A stretch of 64,000 bases of DNA, taken from Bacteroidales bacterium (lineage in GTDB: Bacteria; Bacteroidota; Bacteroidia; Bacteroidales; UBA4181). Both the position numbers and the translations under genes were made by a program. The stretch lies in the NCBI GenBank assembly GCA_031275285.1, contig JAISOY010000203.1:1-64000 (forward strand), written 5' to 3'. Below, one piece after another: positions 38,232-45,951 of this stretch (position 1 is its first letter; the number at the start of each line of letters is the position of its first letter). The notes below the pieces were generated by a model. That model had not been told where the DNA came from, made no database searches, and saw only the letters and a program-made list of their open reading frames with translations.

Positions 38232-40325
38232 ATGCAACTTAAGAAAATAATGAATAACAATAAATACTTAATTGTCCGGTTTATGAGATGTCTGAGGTCT
38301 ATTTTTCTTTTGGTTTTCCTTTTTCTACCTGTGCTCTGTATCTCGGCAAATGATCTATCGAATTATCAGAATAACCGTTATCCTTTGGTAAGGAAACCAT
38401 ACATGGAGTTGCCGTTAGGGAGTATCAAGGCAAAAGGCTGGTTACTGGAAATGCTGGAACGGCAGAAAAATGGAGCTACAGGGCAGATGGATAAGTTGTA
38501 TCCGGAAGTGATGGGATCACGGAATGGATGGCTGGGCGGTGACGGCGACCAATGGGAAAGGGGACCTTACTGGATCGATGGATTGTTGCCTCTGGCCTAT
38601 ATCCTGGATGATAAGAACCTGAAAGAAAAAGTACAGCCATGGATAGAATGGGCATTGAAAAGCCAGCGTGAAGACGGGTTTTTCGGTCCGGCTAAAAATT
38701 ATAGTTATGAACCCGGCCTGCAGCGCGATAATGCTGAAGACTGGTGGCCGAGAATGGTCGTACTCAAAATATTGCAGCAGTATTATTCCGCAACGGGCGA
38801 TCAGCGCATTATATCATTTATGACCGGATATTTCAGGTACCAATTAAATACATTACCTGAAAAACCATTGGGTAACTGGACATTCTGGGCCAGATACAGG
38901 GTATGCGACAATTTGCAGGTGGTATACTGGTTATACAACATCACCGGAGATGATTTTTTACTCGATCTGGGTAGCCTGTTACATCAGCAGGGTCATGATT
39001 TTGTCCATATGTTCCTTCATAGTCAGGATCTTTGCCGCCAGAATTCCATTCATTGTGTCAATCTGGCGCAGGGAATCAAAGAGCCGGTAATATTTTACCA
39101 GCAAAGCGGGGATAAAACACATCTGGAAGCTGTAAAAAAAGGATTTGCCGATCTCAAAAGATTCAATGGTCAACCACAGGGAATGTATGGAGGTGATGAA
39201 GGATTACATGGCCGTAATCCGACACAGGGTTCCGAACTGTGCTCGGCTGTAGAATTAATGTATTCACTGGAAAAGATCACGGAAATTACCGGAGATATAG
39301 CTTATGCCGATCATCTGGAAAAGATCGCATTTAATGCCTTACCTACCCAGGTGTCCGACGATTACATGGCCAAACAGTATTTCCAGCAGGCCAACCAGGT
39401 AATGATCACAAGGCATCCTCGTAATTTTTATGAAGACGCCAACCATAAAGGAACAGATGTGCTTTTCGGGACATTGTCCGGTTATCCGTGTTGCTTTTCC
39501 AACATGCATCAGGGATGGCCCAAGTTTACCCAGCACCTATGGTATGCAACCCCCGATAATGGTATTGCTGCTATGGTTTATTCCCCTTCCGAAGTGTCTG
39601 CTTTAGTCGGTAAAGGCTGTAAGGTGAAGATCTCCGAAGATACCTATTATCCTATGGATGATAAGATCAGGTTTACGATCAGAATTGACGACAAGCGTAT
39701 TTCTACCGTTGACTTTCCTTTCCATCTGCGTATTCCCGGGTGGTGCAGACAGGCAACGGTGTCAGTGAACGGAAAAGAGGAGCAAAAGGTTGAAGGAGGT
39801 AAAACGGCCGTTATCAAACGTAACTGGAAGAGTGGGGATCAGGTCGAACTGTATCTGCCGATGGAAATACAGGTCAGCACCTGGCATGAAAATTCAATTG
39901 CATTGGAACGTGGGCCCTTGGTGTATGCACTGAAGATGGAAGAAACATGGAACAGGAAAGAGATGCCCGAAGCAGATGTAAAAGCCTATGGAAAACATTA
40001 TCTAGAAGTGACTTCCCCTTCGAAATGGAATTATGGTATTGTCGGTTTCGACCAGAAAAAGGCTGATGAGCATTGTAAGGTAACCATTGATCCGGAGAAG
40101 CAACGTTCGGCATATCCGTGGAACCTTGAAAATGCTCCTGTAGAAATTAAATTAAAAGCACGACCTATTCCAAACTGGCAGTTATACAGTGAAATGGCAG
40201 GGCCGTTGCCGTTTTCCACAGGCCACTGGACCAGTAAAGAAGTGACTCCGGATGAGGAAATCACCCTGATACCTTACGGATGCACCACTCTACGTATCTC
40301 CGAATTTCCGGTAGTACGCCCATAA
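38232..40325 (+). CDS. Secreted DUF1680 (GH127-superfamily) protein
   Basis: A 697-residue exported protein with a signal peptide and no lipobox (hydrophobic core about 24-36, cleavage near ISA-ND). ATG at 38250 or 38283 are possible starts. It resembles the protein at 30418 more than the true GH127 at 32483. The metal-thiolate residues are conserved as Glu335-Leu-Cys337 and Cys420-Cys421 (YPCCFSNMHQGWP); Glu323 in GGDE is the candidate acid/base. A beta-L-arabinofuranosidase-like activity is inferred. The gene follows the GH43 fusion by 59 bp and precedes another propeller gene. Confidence 0.84.
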   Translation: MQLKKIMNNNKYLIVRFMRCLRSIFLLVFLFLPVLCISANDLSNYQNNRYPLVRKPYMELPLGSIKAKGWLLEMLERQKNGATGQMDKLYPEVMGSRNGWLGGDGDQWERGPYWIDGLLPLAYILDDKNLKEKVQPWIEWALKSQREDGFFGPAKNYSYEPGLQRDNAEDWWPRMVVLKILQQYYSATGDQRIISFMTGYFRYQLNTLPEKPLGNWTFWARYRVCDNLQVVYWLYNITGDDFLLDLGSLLHQQGHDFVHMFLHSQDLCRQNSIHCVNLAQGIKEPVIFYQQSGDKTHLEAVKKGFADLKRFNGQPQGMYGGDEGLHGRNPTQGSELCSAVELMYSLEKITEITGDIAYADHLEKIAFNALPTQVSDDYMAKQYFQQANQVMITRHPRNFYEDANHKGTDVLFGTLSGYPCCFSNMHQGWPKFTQHLWYATPDNGIAAMVYSPSEVSALVGKGCKVKISEDTYYPMDDKIRFTIRIDDKRISTVDFPFHLRIPGWCRQATVSVNGKEEQKVEGGKTAVIKRNWKSGDQVELYLPMEIQVSTWHENSIALERGPLVYALKMEETWNRKEMPEADVKAYGKHYLEVTSPSKWNYGIVGFDQKKADEHCKVTIDPEKQRSAYPWNLENAPVEIKLKARPIPNWQLYSEMAGPLPFSTGHWTSKEVTPDEEITLIPYGCTTLRISEFPVVRP

Positions 40326-40443
40326 ATTATGTAATGCCAATGAATGTCGAATTTATTGAATGTAATCTATTTAACCAATGTGTTTTAATAAAATAATAAA
40401 AAGCACAGGGTACTTGATTTATAAACACCAATATATAATTAAA

Positions 40444-41454
40444 ATGAAATTTTTTATTCTTGTACTTTCCATGTTGTTTTTCCTGCATTATCCGGGACAA
40501 GCATCAGCTGAAGAATTGATCCCGAATGAACCGGGTATGATGATGTTCGGTGATACTTCCCGTGTAGGGAAACCTTTTTCAAAAGATCCGCATGTTGTGA
40601 AATTCAATGACAAGTACCTGATGTATTATTCTATTCCTCCTTATAAGGATCATCCGGAGTCGGGCTGGAATATCGGGATTGCAGAAAGTAAAGACCTGAT
40701 CAACTGGACCAAGGTAGGTGAGATCACCCCTTTTCCCGGTGCGGAATACGAAAAACGGGGACTATGCGCTCCCGGGGCATTGGTCAGGGATAATAAGGTC
40801 CATTTGTTTTATCAGACCTATGGCAACGGCCGCAATGATGCGATCTGCCATGCATATTCGAATGACGGGATAAATTTTGTGCGGAATCCGACCAATCCGA
40901 TTTTCAGCCCTACGGGGGACTGGAATTGTGGAAGGGCCATTGATGCAGAGGTCTGTAAGTATAAAGGAAAATATTACCTTTATTTTGCTACCCGTGATCC
41001 GGACTATAAAGTACAGATGCTGGGCGTTACAGTAGCCCCCGGGAATACGGATTTTAAAAGGGAAGACTGGGTACAGGCGGCAGATTATTCCATCCTTTAT
41101 CCGGAACTGGACTGGGAAAAGAAATGTATCGAGGGTGCATCGATCGTACAGAAGGGGAAAAAACTATATATGTTTTATGCCGGTGCTTACAATAATGAGC
41201 CGCAACAGGTGGGAGTAGCGGTAAGTAAGGACGGAATTAAATGGGAACGTTTATTTAGTACACCATTTTTACCTAATGGTAAGCCGGGTGAATGGAATTC
41301 CAGCGAATCCGGTCATCCGCATATATTCGCCGATCCCGGAACAGGCAGGACATTTTTGTTTTACCAGGGAAACAACGACCGGGGAAAAACATGGCTTATT
41401 TCAAATGTGGAAGTTGTTTTTAAGAAAGGAATACCAGTGATAAAGAACGAATAA
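40444..41454 (+). CDS. GH43/GH117-like five-bladed propeller enzyme
   Basis: A 336-residue secreted protein (signal peptide 1-21, probable cleavage in ASA-EE). ATG at 40444 is preferred over 40378 because the longer N-terminus puts non-signal residues ahead of the hydrophobic core. It has the propeller pattern of the beta-fructosidase superfamily, with repeated YMYYS/YLYFAT/YMFYAG strands. Candidate catalytic residues are Asp48 (SKDPH), Asp167 (AIDAEV) and Glu230 (CIEGAS). The family could be GH43 or a close relative such as GH117; which sugar it releases is unknown. It is the last gene of the plus-strand run, followed by a hairpin. Confidence 0.78.
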   Translation: MKFFILVLSMLFFLHYPGQASAEELIPNEPGMMMFGDTSRVGKPFSKDPHVVKFNDKYLMYYSIPPYKDHPESGWNIGIAESKDLINWTKVGEITPFPGAEYEKRGLCAPGALVRDNKVHLFYQTYGNGRNDAICHAYSNDGINFVRNPTNPIFSPTGDWNCGRAIDAEVCKYKGKYYLYFATRDPDYKVQMLGVTVAPGNTDFKREDWVQAADYSILYPELDWEKKCIEGASIVQKGKKLYMFYAGAYNNEPQQVGVAVSKDGIKWERLFSTPFLPNGKPGEWNSSESGHPHIFADPGTGRTFLFYQGNNDRGKTWLISNVEVVFKKGIPVIKNE

Positions 41455-41474
41455 TAGAATTTTGTTCGTTCTTT
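41442..41474. terminator. Hairpin between convergent genes at 41.45 kb
   Basis: AAAGAACGAA (41442-41451) pairs perfectly with TTCGTTCTTT (41465-41474) across a 13-nt loop. It covers the last codons and stop of the propeller gene and lies 25 bp from the stop of the minus-strand gene, so it may serve both. Confidence 0.6.
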
Positions 41475-41499
41475 ATTGCAAAGACATATATAGAAATAA

Positions 41500-42168
41500 T
41501 TATTCGGAAAACATTGGCTTTAAGGCGTACTTTGAAATTCTTTGGTGTTTGGGTAATCCACGCATTAAAAAAGCCAGGTAATATTTAAAATGATTGTATG
41601 ATTCGTCATTTCCAGAGGACGCCTGGGACTTTGACAGGGTATTGGACATTAATTCTATCAGGATGATAATTTCATCGATCTGTTCGAATAAAATCCTTGT
41701 TTGTAGTAAATTAAGCCGTTCTCTGGTTTTCAGGAACTCTTTAGTTACTTCTTCAAAATCAACAAAAAATTTGTTAAAAACTTCCAGGAAATCGGCGAGT
41801 ATTTTTTCGAGGTTATTTTTTTGAGATACGGTCAGTAGACCTTCAATGCTTTTATATTCCTGTTTTACATAGGGGAATATTTCTTTTTGGGTGTATTTGT
41901 TTACCCTGAGAATATATTCCAGCGACTCGTCGAAAGGGAGGGATCCCGGATAATCGTTTGTCTTATACTCATCAAAAGAATACATATTGCAGATAAATAA
42001 CAATAAATCAACACTGACATTGTGTTGGGCACATACTTCTTTTGCTTTGGCCCGGGGACAAAATCCTAATTTAATATCCAGTAAGACAAGTGTCATATTT
42101 AGTTGATAGTTCTGCTTCAGCATCTCAGATAGTAATGTATCGGGATGATAAAATTCTTGTTTGTACAT
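41500..42168 (-). CDS. ScdA/hemerythrin-like protein lacking metal ligands (copy 1)
   Basis: A 222-residue cytoplasmic protein. The first half resembles the N-terminal domain of ScdA/YtfE-like proteins from Bacteroidota (PDTLLSEMLKQNYQL; KLGFCPRAKAKEVC; LFICNMYSFD), which usually precedes a hemerythrin-like four-helix domain binding iron. The second half is helical, but the expected HxxYxxE-type ligands are not seen: the conserved His is replaced in VNKYTQKEIFPYV. It is 222 residues and a clear paralog of the next gene upstream (42201-42866), with the same order of motifs. The two are 32 bp apart in one direction and likely cotranscribed. Function is unknown. Confidence 0.7.
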   Translation of the reverse strand: MYKQEFYHPDTLLSEMLKQNYQLNMTLVLLDIKLGFCPRAKAKEVCAQHNVSVDLLLFICNMYSFDEYKTNDYPGSLPFDESLEYILRVNKYTQKEIFPYVKQEYKSIEGLLTVSQKNNLEKILADFLEVFNKFFVDFEEVTKEFLKTRERLNLLQTRILFEQIDEIIILIELMSNTLSKSQASSGNDESYNHFKYYLAFLMRGLPKHQRISKYALKPMFSE

Positions 42169-42200
42169 TTTGGATTTTGGTAAGTCGTTAAAGCAAACTC

Positions 42201-42866
42201 TTATGTGTAAGAAAGGATAGGCTTAAGCGTATGTTTAGTTATGTTGGTGTGCTTTGGGAAATCCTTTTTCAGAAAGGTTAGATAATATTTCAGATGGTTA
42301 TATTGTTCCACATCTTTAGAGGCTACTTTATGATTCGATATTGTTTCGATGATTATATCTATCAAAACAAGATTACGTTCCATTTGTTCAATTAATAGCT
42401 GCGACTCATCTTTTGTTAATATTTTTCCTGTATTTAAGTAATTATCTGCTGCTAATACAAAATTTGCATAATACTCTTCCATGTTTTCAAAAAAATCATC
42501 CAGCAATCCTTTTAATTTTTGTTTAAAAGAGAGGGGTAATAGATGTTCAATGCTTTTGTATTCGACATTTACATATGGGTATATTTCTTTTTTGGAGTAT
42601 TCGTGGGACCTTAAAAGGTAGGTTAAAGCATCTTTAATAGGAATGGTGGATGGAAAATCTTCATGAGGATAATTATCAAACGAATATATGTTACAGATAA
42701 AAAGGAACAAATCCGTATTGACATTGTACCGGTCACAAACATCTTTTATGGTTGATTCCGGGTGATACCCCATTTTTATGTCAAATAATGTTTGCAGCAT
42801 AATTAACCGGTAATTATACTTTAACACATCTGACATTGGCATTTCAGGATGAAAAAAAGTCTGCAT
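42201..42866 (-). CDS. ScdA/hemerythrin-like protein (copy 2)
   Basis: A 221-residue paralog of the downstream gene. It shares HPEMPMSDVLKYNYRL, the GYHPESTIKDVC segment and LFLFICNIYSFDNY. One His remains at the first hemerythrin position (LLRSHEYSKKEIYPYV), but the later His/Glu ligand pair is not visible, so iron binding is doubtful. ATG at 42866 is used; an in-frame GTG two codons upstream (42872) would give the same spacing as copy 1 and cannot be excluded. A possible -7 box TATTTTTG lies at 42902-42909 on the minus strand. Confidence 0.7.
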   Translation of the reverse strand: MQTFFHPEMPMSDVLKYNYRLIMLQTLFDIKMGYHPESTIKDVCDRYNVNTDLFLFICNIYSFDNYPHEDFPSTIPIKDALTYLLRSHEYSKKEIYPYVNVEYKSIEHLLPLSFKQKLKGLLDDFFENMEEYYANFVLAADNYLNTGKILTKDESQLLIEQMERNLVLIDIIIETISNHKVASKDVEQYNHLKYYLTFLKKDFPKHTNITKHTLKPILSYT

Positions 42867-42872
42867 CTCCAC

Positions 42873-43188
42873 TTATGAGGATATATCAAATAAATACAAG
42901 ACAAAAATAGTATAAAATTGGATAATAAAAAGGATATCTTACCAAGCTTTTCATGCTAACTGAGACTGTTATTATTTTCTAATGACAGTTTAACCTTGTC
43001 ACATTAAAGTGTATAGCCTATAAAGATTTCTTTTTCACAAACTGAAAAAGGTCTTTTATAAAGTGCTTAAAAACTGTTAAATAAAGTTAAAAGCGACAAA
43101 AGGCCATGTTCTGGCGAAGCAAAATATCCAAAATGATGGCAATATGCAATTAAATATTTTACTTTTGCAAAAACAAAAAAATAAAACA
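42873..43188. other. Divergent intergenic region with promoters
   Basis: No gene. It separates the two hemerythrin-like genes (minus) from the Gfo/Idh gene (plus) and holds the -7-like boxes TATTTTTG (minus, 42902-42909) and TACTTTTG (plus, 43160-43167). No operator repeat was recognised. Confidence 0.5.
43160..43167 (+). promoter_or_regulatory. -7 box of the Gfo/Idh lipoprotein gene
   Basis: TACTTTTG fits TAnnTTTG. It lies 21 bp before ATG 43189 and inside the frame that would begin at ATG 43144, which argues that 43189 is the real start. Confidence 0.5.
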
Positions 43189-44574
43189 ATGTTGAATAGA
43201 GTATATATCATTTTAGTGTTATCAGCAGTGGTACTTGTGAATTCGTGTAAAACAGAAAAAAAAGCAGTGTTCACGGGAGCTGAAGGAGAAGTGCAGTTAA
43301 TTACACTTGATCCCGGACATTTTCATGCAGCTTTGGTGCAGAAGAATATGTATAAACAGGTAAATCCTGCAGTGTATGTGTACGCCCCGGATGGCGATGA
43401 CCTGAACGAACACCTGAAAAAGATAGACGCATATAACCAGCGGGCGGACCAACCTACTTCATGGAAAGAAGAAGTATATCGCGGGCCTGATTTCTTTGAG
43501 AAAATGATTGCACAGAAAAAAGGAAATGTAATGGTTACCGCAGGTAATAACCGCAAGAAAACCGAATACATAAAGAAAACCATAGATGCGGGTATCAATG
43601 TACTGGCAGATAAACCTATGGCTATTAATGTACAGAATTTTGAGTTGTTAAAACAGGCTTTTGCTTCTGCACAGCAAAATGGAGTGTTGTTATATGATAT
43701 TATGACCGAACGTTTTGAGATAACTACCATGTTGCAGAAAGAGTTTTCCCTTTTACCTGAAGTATTCGGAACTTTGGAAAACGGATCGGTAGAGGATCCT
43801 TCAGTGACCAAGGAAAGTGTCCATCACTTTTTTAAGTATGTATCCGGTTCGGCCCTTAAGCGTCCCGCATGGTTTTTTGATGTGGAACAGCAGGGAGAAG
43901 GAATTGTGGATGTTACCACACACCTTGTCGATCTGGTACAATGGGAGTGTTTTCCGGATGTAGTCCTGGACTATACGAAAGATATTGAGATCGTTTCGGC
44001 AAAACGTTGGACGACCAATATGGGCAAAGACCAGTTCCAACAAGTGACAGGATTAGCCGATTATCCTGATTATCTTAAGAAAGATGTTCGCAATGATTCA
44101 TTATTGGTATATGCCAATGGGGAAATTAATTACAAATTAAAAGGTAAACATGCCAAGGTGGTGGTTATATGGAATTATATGCCTCCTGAAGGTACCGGAG
44201 ATACTCATTATTCTACCATGAGGGGCACCAATGCAAACCTGATTATCCGTCAGGGTGCTGAACAAGCTTATAGGCCAACCTTGTATATAGAGCCGGTTGT
44301 GAAAGACATCGCTGCTTTTGAAACCGCATTGAATAGTAATTTGAAGAAAATCCAAACAAAATATCCCGGTATTGAAGTGAAAAAACTGGATGCCGGTTGG
44401 GAAGTCCTGGTACCTGAGAAATATCATAATGGTCATGAAGCCCATTTCGGACAGGTGACTGAACGTTACCTGCAATACCTGGTGGATGGGAAACTGCCGG
44501 AATGGGAAGTACCCAATATGATCGCCAAATATTACACCACCACAAAGGCGTTGGAAATGGCAAAGGGTAAATGA
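43189..44574 (+). CDS. Gfo/Idh/MocA-type oxidoreductase lipoprotein
   Basis: A 461-residue protein with a lipoprotein signal (Cys20, VNSC) and the fold pattern of Gfo/Idh/MocA oxidoreductases, which usually use NAD(P) on sugars. The N-terminal Rossmann part lacks the common GxGxxG: the corresponding segment reads LITLDPGHFHAALV. A second strand region, NVLADKPMAIN, fits the family EKP-type motif. The C-terminal half is of the extended type (Oxidoreduct_C-like) found in Bacteroidota. An exported dehydrogenase is unusual. The start at 43189 gives the signal peptide; the -7 box at 43160 excludes the upstream ATG. A terminator follows. Confidence 0.82.
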   Translation: MLNRVYIILVLSAVVLVNSCKTEKKAVFTGAEGEVQLITLDPGHFHAALVQKNMYKQVNPAVYVYAPDGDDLNEHLKKIDAYNQRADQPTSWKEEVYRGPDFFEKMIAQKKGNVMVTAGNNRKKTEYIKKTIDAGINVLADKPMAINVQNFELLKQAFASAQQNGVLLYDIMTERFEITTMLQKEFSLLPEVFGTLENGSVEDPSVTKESVHHFFKYVSGSALKRPAWFFDVEQQGEGIVDVTTHLVDLVQWECFPDVVLDYTKDIEIVSAKRWTTNMGKDQFQQVTGLADYPDYLKKDVRNDSLLVYANGEINYKLKGKHAKVVVIWNYMPPEGTGDTHYSTMRGTNANLIIRQGAEQAYRPTLYIEPVVKDIAAFETALNSNLKKIQTKYPGIEVKKLDAGWEVLVPEKYHNGHEAHFGQVTERYLQYLVDGKLPEWEVPNMIAKYYTTTKALEMAKGK

Positions 44575-44592
44575 CCCGTCTGTCATTAACAT

Positions 44593-44626
44593 AAAAAAGA
44601 CGGAACAATAAAATTCCGTCTTTTTT
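44593..44626. terminator. Strong terminator after Gfo/Idh
   Basis: AAAAAAGACGGAA (44593-44605) and TTCCGTCTTTTTT (44614-44626) pair perfectly over 13 bp around an 8-nt loop, giving a T-run on both strands. It ends the Gfo/Idh transcript 19 bp after its stop. Confidence 0.85.
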
Positions 44627-44675
44627 ATTGTCAGCTGAAAGAAGATGATTATTCCATAATAATAAAATTATAAAA

Positions 44676-45143
44676 ATGCCGGAAAGGATAGTTATTCAGA
44701 ATTTTGAAGAATTTGAAAAGTATGTCGGAAAGGTTTTAGGCGTTTCTGCTTACCACACTGTTACACAAGAACAGATTGATCTGTTCGCAGATGCAACGTT
44801 GGATCATCAGTGGATACATGTAGATGTGGAGAAAGCTAAAAAAGAAAGCCCATATGGGACAACTATTGCGCATGGTTATCTGAACTTATCCATCATTCCT
44901 TATTTATGGGGGCAAATCATTGAGGTGAGGAATATCAAATTATTGGTAAATTACGGAATTGATAAGCTTAAATTTAAACAGCCGGTTTTGGTAAACGATG
45001 GGGTACGGCTTAAAGCATCTTTACGATCATTGACTAATCTGAGAGGAGTATCAAAAGCGGAAGTCAATGTTACCCTGGAGATCAAAGACAATGATAAACC
45101 TGCGTTGGATGCGACACTGGTCTTCTTGTACCATTTCGAATAA
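44676..45143 (+). CDS. MaoC-family enoyl-CoA hydratase-like protein
   Basis: A 155-residue cytoplasmic protein with the hot-dog fold of the MaoC/(R)-specific enoyl-CoA hydratase family, which hydrates trans-2-enoyl-CoA. The catalytic Asp/His dyad segment is present: FADATLDHQWIHVD (about residues 46-59) followed by YGTTIAHGYL. The single-domain length matches bacterial MaoC-like (NodN-type) proteins. Whether it works on a fatty acid, polyhydroxyalkanoate or other CoA ester is unknown. No fatty-acid genes are adjacent. The gene stands alone after a terminator. Confidence 0.88.
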   Translation: MPERIVIQNFEEFEKYVGKVLGVSAYHTVTQEQIDLFADATLDHQWIHVDVEKAKKESPYGTTIAHGYLNLSIIPYLWGQIIEVRNIKLLVNYGIDKLKFKQPVLVNDGVRLKASLRSLTNLRGVSKAEVNVTLEIKDNDKPALDATLVFLYHFE

Positions 45144-45199
45144 ATAAGCCTATTTTTACCGGGGACGGATTTTGCCGGGGACTATGTGCTGATCGTTTG

Positions 45200-45904
45200 T
45201 TATCCTATTTTTTCTCCGGTAAATCGTTCCAGATCCGACCAAAAGTGTTCCAATATCTCTTTTGCGTGTTTTTCTGATACACTTCCCCACGCATTCCAAT
45301 CCCTGTCATACCGGTATTTTCTGTCCCAGGTAACGAATTTTCCTGTCAGGTGAAGCGTTTCACATGCAATGTTTTGGGTAAATCTTTTCAGATCTGTATC
45401 AAATTGATCCCAGGAAAGGAGATAATCATCCTTGCATAAAAAATAACCGTCAAGAAAGGCGCGCAGTTCAGATAGATCATAGTTTCCAAAATACATGGAA
45501 TACCTTCTGCGCATTCCACCCATCAACTCTTTAACACTGAACTTAGGCGTTTTTCTGGGGATATACAGAATCGGATGGTCTAAAGGAAATTTATCTTCGT
45601 ATTCTTTTAGAAAATCAAGATAGTTCCGGAAAAAATCCCGTTCATCTTCACAGGAGAATGAGATCACACTTTCGAAATTCCTTGTTCCGATTTTTTCTGC
45701 ATGGTATTTCTTTCGGGCATATTCGTCGATAGAGGGCATGTCTTTGTACTTTTCACCTAAATGTTCTTCGTTTTCAGGCCTTAAGAAGATGTTTTCATAG
45801 CCGAACAAAAAAGAATTCATTAGTGATACTTTCCGTTGTATAATAAATTTTTCCGGCGAATCTTCTATGCGTTGTATGATCGCCCAATTAATAAAATTTC
45901 TCAT
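45200..45904 (-). CDS. Unknown protein, possibly immunity-like
   Basis: A 234-residue hydrophilic cytoplasmic protein without signal peptide or membrane segment, rich in aromatic and charged residues. A central stretch, MRRRYSMYFGNYDLSELRAF followed by LDGYF, resembles the R-x-x-MY-x-G...L..F..GY pattern of a group of small bacterial proteins that includes immunity-like proteins; this is a weak resemblance only. No toxin gene lies next to it. It is convergent with the MaoC gene and follows the GH78 gene, in the same direction, by 47 bp, so it may be cotranscribed with it. Function is unknown. Confidence 0.55.
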   Translation of the reverse strand: MRNFINWAIIQRIEDSPEKFIIQRKVSLMNSFLFGYENIFLRPENEEHLGEKYKDMPSIDEYARKKYHAEKIGTRNFESVISFSCEDERDFFRNYLDFLKEYEDKFPLDHPILYIPRKTPKFSVKELMGGMRRRYSMYFGNYDLSELRAFLDGYFLCKDDYLLSWDQFDTDLKRFTQNIACETLHLTGKFVTWDRKYRYDRDWNAWGSVSEKHAKEILEHFWSDLERFTGEKIG

Positions 45905-45951
45905 TCTTTATATTTTGCATGTTTTTTCTTCAATAGACTATAAAATGAATA

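Noticed and set aside
45124-45199. Terminator hairpin between the MaoC gene and the gene at 45200
   Set aside because: CCGGGGAC occurs twice as a direct, not inverted, repeat, so it cannot form a stem.
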